Part shown: positions 27,701-38,220 of the stretch, in pieces
Layout: every line of letters starts with the position of its first letter
How positions within the stretch are numbered: position 1 is the stretch's first letter
DNA from: Lingula anatina
Taxonomy: Eukaryota > Brachiopoda > Lingulata > Lingulida > Lingulidae
DNA length: 64,000 bases
Reading direction: 5' to 3'
Assembly: GCF_001039355.2 (NCBI RefSeq)
Contig: NW_019775857.1
Span: 933,586-997,585 of the forward strand
Made by a program: the position numbers and the translations under genes
The notes under the pieces: model-generated
The model's database searches: none
Seen by the model: the letters and a program-made list of their open reading frames with translations, nothing else
What the model was told of the DNA's origin: nothing

Positions 27701-28764
27701 GAACTGTGGTTACATAAAGACTGCAGGTACACTGAGGAAAGTGAGACCTTTCAGCAACCCCACAAAATTCTTTTATTCCTAACTTATTATCATTACAGTT
27801 TGGCCACATCATATTTCAGTACTCTTGGCAATCAGTTGCAGATTTACAGATTTATCTCACAGCCACTGAGTTACAGAAAGTTTTGTATTAATTCTCATTT
27901 TAGTTTGACATTAATAAAAGTGGCCTAAACTGGCAAAATATCAATCAATCTATATATTGTGTTTGTCGAGTTACTTCATTAGTGCACTCATGTGGAGGAG
28001 ATACAAATGATGTAACTGTAAGTTAACTCTAAACATAACTTTAATTTTTTTATTGTTTATGGTGGCTGTAACTTGTAGTAAATCCATCTGCCAAATTGTT
28101 TCAGGGACAGGAAGCAGAGTTTTACACCTTCATAATGAATCAGATGCGCCCAGAACCTGAATACTTCCGTGTTGGCTTTTATGGCAAAGGATTCCCTTCT
28201 TTCCTGCAGGTAACCACTCTATTCTGGTTATCATTTGTAGGTTATACACTTATAAGTAATGTCAGTGGCAATATAGGATATTTGTTATGAATCATATTCT
28301 AAGTTTTGGTTTTTACAAGTGCAAAGAAATCTGTCTTTGTTTGTTATTACTTTTTAACTTACAAAATGATTTTCTTCTGATTTTCAGAACAAAGTGTTTA
28401 TTTATCGTGGAAAAGAATATGAAAGGTTGTCTGACTTTACTACAAGGTTACAAAACCAGTTCCCTAATGCACAGGTAATGATGTACTTCATATTTTTCAG
28501 TATCTAATACAGTACATTCATTTAAGTGCAATTTCATGCTTAAATGATATCATTTTAATTATCATTTTAATAAGTTATACAATTATATTATGCAATGAAT
28601 CATGGACTGCTTGTTTACTCTTTTTCAGCTGATGAAAACGTTGACACCACCTGGGGAAGATATCCTTGAATCTGATAGTCAATGTATCCTTTAAAATGGT
28701 TATATTAATCATAAGAATGTATATATTTATGGTAAGTAGAAGTAATCAGATCTTGGGGTCTATT

Positions 28765-28810
<46 letters not shown>

Positions 28811-31800
28811 CACAAGCATGCACGCACACACATCTGTTATGCTCATAAGTGTAATGAGAGAGAAATACGGACAAAGCTGTACAAGCAGTCCTTGTCAGGG
28901 TAATGCACAACTTGGGATCATGTTTCTTTAACTGGATTGAAGATTTACAAATAAATGCTGTCACTCCAATTTTGGAACCCAAGAGAAGATTCCAGGGTAA
29001 ATCAGTCAGTGAACAGATTCTCAGGTAAGTCTGCAGTAGTTATACTAGACCTAACAGATCTTTTGAATAGAAATTAAATTAATTTTCTTTGGTTCGAAAG
29101 AGAAGGAAAGGAACCAATGTCCTATTACTTGATAAAAATAAAGTAGTACTGGACACTTACTTTTGCTCCTTTTTTGACATTCACAAAAACATTCAATAGA
29201 TTTATATATATATACTATAGTATACTGTCTTTGTTTCAGATATTACAAGGTTAATGAAGTGCAAAAGTTTACTTACTCTAGAAGAATGGCTGCTGAAGAT
29301 GGCACCAATGAGTTTACGGTATGTGGATTTTGATACAGTATCTTGGTAAAGTCCATTTTTTGAAGTGCCACAAGTTGTTTCTTGTAATCTATGCTGTCTG
29401 TGGTTTTAATTAATAATCAAAAAGGGTGAGCTAAAAATTTTGTCATTGAATTTTTTACCATTGAAATCTTATAATCAGAAATTCAAAATCAATTTTAAAC
29501 CTTATTTCAGAGTATGTGGCTAGAAAGAACCAATCTGGTGACATCCTACCCTCTGCCAGGAATCCTCAGGTGGTTTCCAGTGGCGTCCACCTATGTGGTA
29601 AGAGCATGTGATTTAGATTAAAGGCAATGAGATTTTGGTTAAGTTCGCCTTAGTGTCTCTTTTAAAAACTTAAGTCAATTTTACCACTGAATGTCAGTCT
29701 CATAAGCATTGACATATTGAAGTAATGTTACGTAAATCCTTTTTTCTATTAGATTACCATTTTATCAACTTCTCTGGAGAATGAGGAAAATCAATCATGG
29801 CTTTCAAATGGTTTATTAAAATGTAATTTCTCCTTAAGTTTGAAGTCAGTCCATTGGAGAATGCCATCGAGACAGTTGAGACAGCCAACGCTAAAATAGA
29901 GGATCTGACAGAGCAGCACATGTCTTCCAATGACCCCAAGCTCCGTATTGACCCCCTTAGTATGGTCATCAACGGAGTGGTGGACCCTGCAGTCAATGGA
30001 GGAATCACTCGATACAAGGTGAGTCTAATAAGCAAAAGTGATTTTTTGGCAATTATATATTCAAGTTGTGATCATAACAGTTTTTTAATGAGAGGCAACA
30101 AATAGGCCACTTAAGAAATTGAAGTGTTTGATTATCAGGCAAGCCAATTAAAGAGATTGTATGAAGTATGCAGTAGTATATAATGTTTTAAATGACACAT
30201 TGACTGTCCTCTGGTGTATTTTCGGTCAATTCACATATTTATGATTCCTTTTAGATTTTCTATTCAGAAGAGTACTTACAGAAGTATCCTCAAAAGAAAA
30301 CATTTGAGTTAGTATCAAAACTGAAAGAGGCCACAACTCAGCAGGTAAGTATAAATTAACTGATATTGTCTTTTTCCTAAAATTGGACAGAAACCCCACT
30401 GACATACGTTTTGTATATTTGAAATTTATAGTGAATATTGAGAGGTATATATTTGTATATTTTTGGATACTAAGAGATGCCAATTCAAATGTTTGAAGTC
30501 TGAATATTGTTATATTTCCTTTATTTATTTACAGGTAGCATTACTGGAAACTGCCATTACAGTGCATGGCAGAAAGGCCCCTGATACTCTGAAACCTTTC
30601 CATGCTCATCTGGAGATGAGGTTCACACAGATGAAGGATCTAATTGAAAAGGAGCTTGGTATAAAAGTAAGAGAGAAAATAGCTAGTTGCTTAAAACAGT
30701 ATTGGTTGGCAGAAGGAAGTGTGTTGGTAAATGTAACATCACAATTGTGGGATATACTGTATTGATGAGTTTGGTCAAAGTTGATTTTGTGAATATCTGC
30801 TCTGCTCTGCGCTGATCTGTTTTGTATGGTAATTGTAAAGTGCGTTTTACCTTTATTTTCATGACAGACTTTGAATAGAAAGGCGATCTATGGTGTTCTT
30901 AGCATAGTGTTATTCACATATGAATTGGAGATATAATTTGACCATTTCTTTGTTTATTATTTTTTTGGTAATAAGTCTTTTTTGTGAAATTCTAGGTAAA
31001 AGACCTGAAGCTGAACAAGGTGAAGGTGAAGAGAATCCAGACATTGCCACCACAGTCCCCAACACGAATTACCCTGGATATACCAGAGTATGTACAGGCT
31101 TTGCAGATTAAGATCCAGATTTAAATCCTTCAATCTGTAAAGCATGCCCTTTGGCAGTTGGCTTCAGTTTGATTAATTTTTAACAAAACTTGAACAATCT
31201 AGTGAATGGTTGAATTTCATGTATGCGTAATTTTTAAAATAAATATAAGATGAATGGTTGAGTGGGAAAATTATAATGGGCTCCATGGTTCATGGGGTGT
31301 GGCAAATGTTTAAATGAAGGAAAGGGGTCTTGTGCTGCACGAAGTTGTTCACTCACTTTCAATCATTATCATGCTGCTAGAAAAAGGAGCCCAGCTAAGC
31401 ACAGACATCACAGGTATGAAGTGCCAGCATCCAACCTTAATGCTCTAATTATTTTGCCGTTTGCTTTTATTATTCATTTAGACGTATCTTGCATTTGCTT
31501 GTTTTGCAATTGATATGACTAACAACAGTTAGTATCAAAAATTTGCATCTCCTTTCTAAGCAGAGCCCACTTTAGATGAAAAGATAAAACAAAGTGCTGC
31601 TATTGCTTTTACTCTCTCGTGTTGGTAATCAGTTTCTTTTTTCTTGCTCTCCTGCATTTCTTGTTTTCCTTTTACAACTGCTAAAATCCCTTCTTAAGCT
31701 GCTAAGGTCTGTATGATGTCAGCTTATTAATTTTTTTCAAGGTGGTTTGTGGTAATACCAGTACCTTCCACATAGGTTTAACCACTAGTGATGATTATTT

Positions 31801-33224
31801 AACGTTTAACCATTAGTAATGATTATTTAACAGTAATCAATAACTGACATATTCAATAATGCATTTCGTATTAACATTTTCATTCAATACTTGAAAGTGT
31901 TTGGTACATTCAGTGCTTCCTCTTGCTACTTTGAAATATTTTTGCTAATTATCTTACATTTACAAATTACTAACAGCTTAGCCTTTTTTGTTCTCACATC
32001 CACTGTGAAAAAAATACTTTACGAAGACAATGTAACCTTTTTTTGTGCCATTTTAGGACGATTTCACCAAACCCTCACCGTGGCTCTCCCAACCGCAGTC
32101 ATTCTACTGTGGGTACTGTCAGATCAGGGTCCCCCACCAAGATGCAGACCCCGGGCAAAGTGAAGAACATGATTGCCACTAGTAAAAGGAACACAACCTC
32201 TAGTGATACTTCAGAGAGCAGCACAGGGAGCATGGTGATCGAGTTAAATGAACAGGTAACTTAGTCTTGTTTATAGGTCAGCCTATAGCAAAATAACCAG
32301 AAATATTTTCTCGAATTGTTAAATAAATAGCCAATGAATATTTTTCAACAGAAGGTGACAAAAAAAATGAATGAAAAATTTTCATGGTAAATGTTAACAA
32401 AATCTTTTATTTCATTTTCATTCTATGAAGTTGACCCCAAAGAGACCCCTTCGCCCCAACAGTGGACACATCAAGCTAAATGGGAAGCCTCTATCAGTGG
32501 TTTCAGGTCAGTACTGCTTCATCACACTCTCTTCAACCTAATCAGTCCATCTTTGTTTTCAGTCTGGCCACTCTAACACCAAAATCATATTTAATTTTAA
32601 TTTGACCTAATACTCAGCAGGCCATTTTTAAGGAACATTTATCCTTATAATGAACATCAGTGCCTTTAAAACTGAAAATGTCTGTGATATACATTTTAAT
32701 ATTTGTCATTTCCTTCAGATACTGGTTCATCTGCTTCTCTTGCCAGCATGGTCAACTCGGTTCTACAGTCAAATTTCACAAATTCCGGGGATTCTGAGGA
32801 GCCTCCGCCACTTCCAGAGAAGCAGGCATATGCAGACTATGGAAACATAGATGAGGATGCCCCTCCACTACCAGTCAGGAAGAGTGGCACCATGAGAGCA
32901 TCTCACAAGGACAAAGTAAGAGCAGATTTTAGTATTTGTGGTTGAGGATTTTCAGTTTTAGTGTAAAATGCTTTGAATAATGAAATGAAAACTATGCCTG
33001 CCTGTGTTAAACAAGACAATCACCTTGTGCAAGACTTTCACATGTTTTTATAGCAAATAAATTTTGACAGAAGAGTATGTGTATTCTGTAAAATGTATAA
33101 GGGATTGTCATTTTCTGGTGCTTCTTTTTTCCAGCCTCAGCCTCCCTTACCACTAGATTCATCACAGCAAGAAGTCCCTCCTAATCCTCCCAAGAAACCA
33201 GATAGGAAAACAACATTTGACTGA
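2661..33224 (+). CDS. DOCK1: DOCK1/2/5-type (DOCK-A) atypical Rac guanine nucleotide exchange factor, complete gene of 54 exons
   Basis: The spliced product is about 1842 residues, close to vertebrate DOCK1, DOCK2 and DOCK5 (about 1830-1870). Order: SH3 (residues about 10-70, [14 protein letters not shown] and [13 protein letters not shown]), helical linker, DHR-1 lipid-binding C2-like domain (about 410-600), long helical repeat region, DHR-2 catalytic domain (about 1200-1614), then a proline-rich tail with PPPLPEK and PPLPVRK motifs. In the family DHR-2 loads GTP on Rac, ELMO binds the N-terminal region and Crk SH3 domains bind the tail. This points to cell migration, phagocytosis and myoblast fusion. 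The loop VDPAVNGG near residue 1530 is the DHR-2 nucleotide-sensor segment. The start ATG 2661 gives [13 protein letters not shown]. Oddities are a one-base frameshift in exon 15 and re-sequenced allelic blocks (exon 20, exons 22-36). It is probably the single invertebrate orthologue of DOCK1, 2 and 5, so the symbol is a group label. Confidence 0.95.
3283..3489. mobile_element. MITE-like element with terminal inverted repeats in DOCK intron 1
   Basis: The left end (CCATAGATTAGATCGACC) and the right end (GATCGATCTAAAATCTATGG) are inverted relatives of each other. They flank about 160 bp of non-coding DNA that includes a CCCCGCGGGG palindrome near 3450. The right 46 bases recur at 14501-14546, which shows it is a dispersed repeat. 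No ORF is present, so it is non-autonomous. The superfamily is not recognised and target duplications are unclear. Confidence 0.65.
8421..8476. repeat. (TA)n microsatellite in DOCK intron 9
   Basis: An uninterrupted TA dinucleotide run of about 28 units follows exon 9. Confidence 0.95.
10020..11187 (+). CDS. DOCK1: DOCK exons 15-18: DHR-1 (C2-like) domain, with a frameshift in exon 15
   Basis: Exons: 10020-10227, 10553-10648, 10835-10907, 11084-11187. Exon 15 opens [11 protein letters not shown] in the expected phase, but a run of four G at 10050-10053 shifts the frame by one and would give a stop about 30 codons later. Dropping one G restores the family pattern [20 protein letters not shown]. 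The following exons give [30 protein letters not shown] and [17 protein letters not shown], the DHR-1 signature. DHR-1 binds PtdIns(3,4,5)P3 and brings the exchange factor to membranes. The shift is probably a homopolymer sequencing or assembly error, but a true null allele cannot be excluded. This segment is covered only once in the window. Confidence 0.9.
11188..13834 (+). other. DOCK intron 18 (longest intron, 2.6 kb)
   Basis: Apart from the inverted-repeat element at 11371-11580, the intron holds AT-rich unique DNA, a C9 run followed by CAC triplets near 12787-12808 and a poly(A) run at 13754-13777. No coding exon that fits the DOCK phase was found here. Apparent ORFs around 12.0-13.3 kb have no recognisable family pattern. 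Confidence 0.7.
11371..11580. mobile_element. Short repeat with perfect 12-bp terminal inverted repeats in DOCK intron 18
   Basis: CCTCCGCCAAGG at 11371-11382 is matched by its exact reverse complement CCTTGGCGGAGG at 11569-11580. The interior includes ATAACTTTTTGAGTTAT and a GACA/AACA-rich stretch near 11528-11550. It is non-coding. It resembles dispersed small repeats seen in many marine animal genomes, but I cannot assign the class (MITE, or 3' end of a retroposon). Confidence 0.6.
13835..20526 (+). CDS. DOCK1: DOCK exons 19-36: central helical (armadillo-like) region and start of DHR-2
   Basis: Exons: 13835-14027, 14342-14439 (repeated at 14851-14948), 15121-15210, 15425-15525, 15750-15884, 16201-16309, 16425-16495, 16732-16838, 17176-17303, 17659-17754, 18078-18271, 18437-18509, 18644-18744, 19258-19316, 19441-19512, 19817-19914, 20072-20157, 20370-20526. 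Family landmarks are [95 protein letters not shown] and [18 protein letters not shown]. All phases chain. The region forms the scaffold between DHR-1 and DHR-2 and contributes to dimerisation in known DOCK structures. Exons 22 (partial) to 36 occur again at 20874-25901. Confidence 0.93.
14500..14500. other. Assembly join (single N), contig 1 to contig 2
   Basis: The N follows intron 20 sequence. The next contig starts inside a MITE fragment and then repeats intron 19, exon 20 and part of intron 20 (14033-14499 matched by 14547-15013). Confidence 0.85.
14501..14546. mobile_element. Right-end fragment of the MITE-like element seen at 3283-3489
   Basis: AGACTCCCCGCGGGGATAGA and the bases after it, through ATCTATGGGAATAGA, match 3443-3488 almost exactly. 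It lies where the other haplotype continues directly from the exon 19 donor region (14028-14034). The element was therefore inserted a few bases inside intron 19 on this haplotype only. Confidence 0.75.
14547..15013 (+). repeat. Second (allelic) copy of DOCK exon 20 and flanking introns
   Basis: It repeats 14033-14499 with scattered substitutions and indels. Exon 20 (14851-14948) is unchanged at protein level. The donor reads GTTAGT here against GTAAGT in the first copy. This is best read as an un-merged overlap between two haplotype contigs. Confidence 0.8.
20763..20872. mobile_element. Haplotype-specific insertion with a hairpin start and a GC-rich 9-bp repeat, truncated by the assembly gap
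   Basis: The two copies of intron 36 agree up to CCTTTATT (20762). This copy then continues with an inverted repeat, GTACCACCAG at 20763-20772 pairing with CTGGCGGTAC at 20781-20790 (9 of 10). From about 20819 there are five 9-bp units of the type CCGCCGGCT. The other copy continues straight to the exon 37 acceptor. The strongly GC-rich composition is unlike the surroundings, so this is inserted DNA of unknown family. Confidence 0.6.
20873..20873. other. Assembly join (single N), contig 2 to contig 3
   Basis: Contig 3 starts within DOCK exon 22 and repeats 5.3 kb already given at 15461-20762. Confidence 0.88.
20874..26144 (+). repeat. Second (allelic) copy of DOCK exons 22-36 with introns
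   Basis: Exon copies: 20874-20937 (truncated), 21162-21296, 21614-21722, 21838-21908, 22147-22253, 22571-22698, 23054-23149, 23473-23666, 23813-23885, 24020-24120, 24633-24691, 24816-24887, 25192-25289, 25447-25532, 25745-25901. Every exon length equals that of the first copy. The coding changes noticed (in exons 23, 24 and 36) are synonymous, while introns differ by substitutions and indels of up to about 19 bp. From 26154 the contig carries unique downstream exons. If this were a real tandem duplication, the transcript would hold exons 22-36 twice; an allelic overlap is far more likely. Confidence 0.85.
26154..30666 (+). CDS. DOCK1: DOCK exons 37-48: DHR-2 Rac-GEF catalytic domain
   Basis: Exons: 26154-26285, 27131-27250, 27542-27631, 28105-28209, 28388-28474, 28629-28683, 28943-29024, 29240-29318, 29511-29597, 29839-30018, 30255-30344, 30535-30666. 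Landmarks are [90 protein letters not shown] and [11 protein letters not shown]. The last is the loop that carries the nucleotide-sensing valine in DOCK proteins. The domain is intact in this contig, with no stops or phase breaks. It catalyses GDP release from Rac-type GTPases in characterised relatives. Confidence 0.94.
28768..28808. repeat. (CA)n microsatellite in DOCK intron 42
   Basis: A pure CA run of about 20 units, followed by degenerate GCACA units to about 28830. Confidence 0.95.
30996..33224 (+). CDS. DOCK1: DOCK exons 49-54: basic, serine-rich and proline-rich C-terminal tail
   Basis: Exons: 30996-31087, 31381-31413, 32057-32255, 32431-32506, 32719-32915, 33135-33224 (TGA 33222-33224). 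The tail is rich in basic and Ser/Thr residues, then carries proline motifs [18 protein letters not shown] and NPPKKPDRK. These fit class II SH3 ligands such as the Crk-binding sites of vertebrate DOCK1. Exon 50 is a 33-nt microexon ([10 protein letters not shown]) that keeps phase 2 on both sides, so it could be skipped without a frameshift. Exon boundaries here are less certain than in DHR-2 because the tail is poorly conserved. Confidence 0.82.
31776..31831. repeat. 28-bp tandem duplication in DOCK intron 50
   Basis: Two adjacent units beginning GTTTAACCAYTAGTRATGAT differ at two positions. Confidence 0.85.
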
Positions 33225-35600
33225 CAGTGCCATGGTTATGATAAATGGTCCCTTCTACAAACAATTGTCTAAACTGTCATTTTGACTGACAATCAGACTG
33301 TCAGTTATCCTGCATTTACGTGGTTTATAATGCTTGGTCATCAAAGAGTCTAAATTTGTATTGGCTGGTAATAATTGGTATTATTATGGTTTTTAGTTAA
33401 CAAAAATTGAGTAGAGATTACATTATGGTTTATAGGATTGGTCTGAAACAGACAATGAACATTGTTGGTGCTTTGTTAATTGGGATGTGTACATGCGAGT
33501 CCTGTTCTCAGTTTTGAACTGGAGCTATGTTTTAGATGTATTGAATCTCAGATTGTACTTACAGCTTGTGTGTGTGAGATTGAATGATTTTCATTGAGTA
33601 TGATATGATGAACCCTGGTGGCTTTTTATGAGAACACTTGTAAAATTATATTAAAATTGACAGGTATGGAAGGCAATATTTTATCAAATTTAAACATTAA
33701 AACACAGTGTGTATGAAATACATGATGCAGAATTTAAATGGAAGAGAAGCATTTACTGGTATAAATGTCAAGTTTTTTTTATTGAAAAAAAACCCAACAA
33801 TTTGTATATATAGGCTTTTTCACCTTTTAAAGATTTTACGCCATATATTACATTGCAATTAGTTTTTGAAACAAGCTGACAAACCACTTTAAAAATGGGA
33901 CATTTTGATAAACAAATCTTAATATTACATCCTGAAATAAAGGTGCATATTAAACAAGTAACTAAGTTTAAAATTTGCCTATTATTATAGGCTGAAGGTA
34001 GGTGTGTCAGTTTTATTACTGCTGAGTGGACTAATGTCTCAACCAACCTTAGAACGCAAATCAAAACTTGTTTGTGTTGCATTCTTTCTGCCCCTTACAG
34101 GAAAATATGTTGCTTACTTGTTATTCGTGCTAATTTAAATGCTGCCCCTACCACAATCATTTTTACGTGTTCATGTCCCATTTTGAAACTTTTCAAAAAC
34201 TTTGTGTAGATTTAAATCATTTGCCAAAGGAAAATGTATTGATAATACACTGGAAATACAGTGGAGCGTATCTTTGTAGTTTTTTTATGTGAAAGCTTAT
34301 TGCTGTACACTTTTAATGACTTTCTCATCATATGTAGACAAGTTGAATTGGTGCCTAAAAGTTGCTTTTATACATGTTTATTTATTAATTAAGATATGTA
34401 ATTAAAAAGCAAAATGTGTCCTTACATGTAGGTTTACATTAGTGGAGTGCTTAATCGCAAAATTGGTTATCATTAACGTCTTGTCATATTTTGTGTACAT
34501 ATACATATATACACTTCTTCATAACCATAGATGTCAGTTTATACTGCAATAAAATCAATTACAGAAGTACCCCAGAAAATAACTTATCAATGAATTTGGT
34601 GTTGATTATGAATTTTATTCATTACAATATAACAGAAGATACAGAATTTATTGCAATGCTCATTATCATTCCTGCTTTGACTGGGTTAAAACATGATACA
34701 TAATCTAAATAAATTTATTTCCTTATAAGAATAAAATGAAGCGACTAGTGGTAAAAATACAGAAGCGTAACAAGTGGAATGAGTGGCAACTGTATGTCCA
34801 TTGTTTAAGTGCAAATTTTTCAAAGTGTCAAATCAACTTAAAATGAAAATGAATATGAAGGAAGTACAACTAAACTGAATTATTAAAACAGTAAACTGTA
34901 TTGGGACCCATTGGTCTGGATTGAGGAGAAATATTTTGAACAGAAAGACTAAAGGGGCCCCACTGGTGCCAGCCATGAATTTTATTAAATGTAAATTACA
35001 ATGTAACATAGGATACACACTCTATTTGAACAATAACATTCAAATCTCAAATTCTTGTCAACTTGGATTAAATTATTTTTGATATACGTAACAGAATTAA
35101 TGATAGTTCATGAATGAAGAAAAGGCAAAAATAGCACATTGCATGTGAAATACATTGTTGTATGTACACATAACTTGAATGTTAGAATAATTATCTAATC
35201 CCGTAAGAATATAACTCGATCTCAGTCCTAAATAATAAGATGAATACTGATATTTGGCACTATTCACTTAGTAAGAGTAAAGCATAAACATCTCTAAAAC
35301 ATGATACTATTTGCTTTTAAAAATGTCAGTCTGCCTTGAATGGGCTTGTTAATGCGACTCAATTTAGGTCATAACATACATTTCTTGCATCTAGAGAAAA
35401 ACTAGGTCTGTTTTGTAGCAATATATAAAAGATTATCATGAAATTATAATCTTATTTATGAACTGTACATATACGGTCATGGGGGTCACTCGTACTATCT
35501 TGTGTGTCAATTTGAACAATGAAGACGACGATGCATACATGTTCCGGCTACTGCATAGGGAAAACACGAACATGAAGTCACGTGATATCAATAGACAAAG
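33225..35600 (+). other. DOCK 3' UTR and intergenic DNA
   Basis: AT-rich, with no coding pattern. Several AATAAA signals occur (for example 33936-33941 and 34548-34553), so polyadenylation probably falls in the first 1.5 kb. Beyond about 34.7 kb I see nothing recognisable before the DIRS-like element. Confidence 0.5.
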
Positions 35601-35626
35601 CACAGACGTAACATTTGGCGGTAAAG

Positions 35627-35634
35627 TATAAAAG
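35627..35634 (+). promoter_or_regulatory. TATA box of the DIRS-like/SGNH element
   Basis: TATAAAAG lies about 70 bp before a splice donor (AAAG|GTAAGG at 35701) and 270 bp before the SGNH start codon. It fits a Pol II promoter of the element. Confidence 0.5.
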
Positions 35635-35874
35635 GAGGGTGGACAAAGCGGACATAACAAAAGGTATATTGGATATTAAACAAAGTCCAACAAGAAAAGG
35701 TAAGGTGACGTTTTCTATATATAACGTTTTCATATTTAAGTTTAATTTAAAGAAGATATAATTATACTAAGCAAGTATAAATGAATAAAATATAAATTTA
35801 TACGCCAGTATACTTAATAAATCATATAGAATAATGGTAACATAACAGATTAAATAACTAAAAGTCCACCCTCC
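35634..35874. repeat. 11-bp perfect inverted repeat flanking the leader intron
   Basis: GGAGGGTGGAC at 35634-35644 and GTCCACCCTCC at 35864-35874 are exact reverse complements. The first abuts the TATA box and the second lies about 25 bp before the splice acceptor. Confidence 0.6.
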
Positions 35875-35901
35875 ACAGACATATTACCTTTATTACAGCT
35901 C

Positions 35902-36570
35902 ATGGATAGACGCAATATTTTGATAGTAGGCAGCAGTATTATTAGAGACTTGCAATGGACAACAAATTAATTTTTCAATCTGCGGGGCCCAAGAATTTCA
36001 TATTATGCTAAGGGAGGGGCTACCATCCATACAATATGTAATGACCCATACTTTTGGGAGGCGTTAGAAGGAAAAGACTTCATTTATTTTCAATTAGGAG
36101 GCAATGACATAAAAATTTTCTCTTCACCAAAACAAGTTCGAGACAATATTATACTTCTCATACTAACAATAAAACAACGTCATCGAAACATGCGAATATA
36201 TTGGGGACAATTATTACGTCATGCGGCTTCAAACACAAGCCGATTTATATGCAACAGCCAACAGGAAAACGACTATAACGATCAAGTGTGGCAAATAAAT
36301 GACAGCATACAATCTACTGTAGATGATCTTGGAGGTATTTTTGGACAGCATACAATCTACTGTAGATGATCTTGGAGGTGTGTATTTTTGGACCCATCAG
36401 AGAATAAATGACTGCTGGAGGGAATGTTTGAGGAGTGACGGAACATATTTGAATGACAAAGGAACAAAGAAATTATGGCGATCTAATCGAGGTGCTATTA
36501 TTTTCTCTGCACCTATATACCGTAAGTATGAATGGATATGCATGGGCATAAACCTTACTGTATATACTCC
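35902..36570 (+). pseudogene. SGNH/GDSL-hydrolase-like ORF of the DIRS-like element, broken
   Basis: It starts ATG 35902 right after a splice-acceptor-like TTATTACAG. It carries SGNH block I (ILIVGSSIIRDL, nucleophile-position serine), block III (FQLGGNDIKIF) and a C-terminal block-V-like stretch RSDGTYLNDKG followed by RSNRGAII. The block V histidine is replaced by Tyr. The frame has a TAA at codon 23 (35968-35970). A 43-bp tandem duplication (36301-36343 repeated from 36344) shifts the frame before block V. The C-terminal pattern closely parallels the SGNH units at 41.1, 48.8 and 53.8 kb, so the families are related. SGNH hydrolases are esterases or lipases; their role in DIRS-type elements is not established. 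Confidence 0.7.
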
Positions 36571-36795
36571 TTGATCAATACATATGAGATACGCCTTGTT
36601 TATTTAAGATTTCGTGTCAGTATTTTACGTGATTGTGGGAATAAGGTGCATGGGCATCAATGAATATTACCTAAAGTGCATGACGCTTCATGCCCGTATC
36701 AGTCACTGACACCCATAGAATACTAACATTTTTTCAGGCCATGAGTCGACCTCCCTCCATACCTCCACCTCATCAAGGATTCATCAGGAAGCTTT

Positions 36796-37896
36796 TGATA
36801 GAAACTCCAGATCAATCATGGAAGCAAGAAGACCACGATATTGAAACTACTGCGTCAACTAACTCTAACATGTTTACAGCATAACATTTTATATAAATCT
36901 GTACATATTTCGGGTATATATAACAGTGCAGCTAACTCGCTATCTCGTCTTGATTTGCAGGCTTTTCAAATGGCAGCTCCTTTGGCTTTGAAAACGCCGT
37001 CACTAGTGCATATGGCAACCGCTGAACTTACTTCGGAATTAACAAATACTTTGGATTCTGCTCTCGCGAATAACACAAAGAAAACCTACTTAAAAATTGA
37101 ACCGCTTCTTCGACAATTTTATGAGACGACCGGGATACAGGCATTTCCCACGGATCCATTAGTCACAGCCTTATGGGTACAATATTTAAGCAGAAAGTAT
37201 TCTCATTCATCTATAAAAACATTTCTTGGGGCGCTAAGCTATAAATATAAAATGCATAACATGCCAAATCCAACGTTAACTTACATAGTTGAACAAACCA
37301 TCCTGGGTTTAAAGAACAAAACTTTAAAGAACAAAAAATCACCAATAACACTTCCGATATTACACACTTTATTGAAAAATGTAGACATTCTCTGTAGAAA
37401 TCAATATGAAGCTCATTTATACAAAACAATGTTTTTGACAGCATTCTATGGATTATTCAGAATTGGGGAAATCACGGCAAAACCCTCGATACATACGCTA
37501 AAACAAGAAAATGTATCGTATGACGCGCCGAACAACATCATTAGAATCAAACTGGACTCATTTAAACATTTCCGACGGGATTTCCAACAACAAAATAGCA
37601 ATCAGACAACAACTGAATATCTGCCCAGTAAAAACTTTGAAAACTTATATTCAATTGCGACCAATTTGTTCCACATATTCTTCATACATAAAAATGGTTC
37701 ATCGGTTACAAGAAATCAATTTCATTCAGTACTTGATAAATGCCTTGCTTTGTCAAAATTGGATCAAAAAAGATTTAGAGGTCATGGTTTTAGAATAGGT
37801 GGCACAACCTTAGCAGCACAGAGGGGTCTTGCTGATCATCAGATAAAGTCTTTGGGTCGGTGGCGATCCTCAGCATATCAAGGATATATTCGGTAA
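36796..37896 (+). CDS. DIRS-type RNase H tail plus tyrosine recombinase
   Basis: The frame runs open from about 36805 to the stop at 37894-37896. Its first part (LLRQLTLTCLQHNI, VHISGIYNSAANSLSRLD) is the end of the RNase H domain that precedes the recombinase in DIRS retrotransposons. It is followed by a core-binding segment (LTSELTNTLDSALANNTKKT) and the catalytic domain. Catalytic positions are present: Arg in AFYGLFRIGEI, the HxxR box in HGFRIGGTTLAA, Trp in LGRWRSSAY and the Tyr in GYIR. DIRS recombinases integrate a circular DNA intermediate. No ATG opens this frame (it would need fusion to upstream RT or a non-ATG start), so it is probably not expressed as a complete element. The recombinase domain itself shows no stop or frameshift. 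Confidence 0.85.
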
Positions 37897-38220
37897 AGGA
37901 CCAACTAGATTATAAGAACGATGTGAACAGGAATACTCTAAAAAAGAAATACAGTAATAAGAACAGTATTTATTTGATTACAATGATTGAAATAATATAA
38001 GAAAAGAATAAAACTAGAATGTAGGTCAGAATATTAACAAGAAGATTTATGAATATAATATTAAGTCTTATATAATGTAAATGAACAAAGATAACAAAAT
38101 ATGATAAATATTTTGATTTATATATATATATATATAGACAAAAAATTTGACATTAAAATAAAAGATGAAGTTATCATTAATAATAATATCTTTAAAAAGT
38201 GATCACTAACTTATTAATTA

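Noticed and set aside
28666-28982. Thr/His-repeat and Cys/Val-repeat frames
   Set aside because: Simple translation of the (CA)n microsatellite.
36841-37896. Crypton (RT-less tyrosine recombinase transposon)
   Set aside because: The upstream RNase H tail (VHISGIYNSAANSLSRLD) and the HGFRIGGTT type motif place it with DIRS-like retrotransposons.
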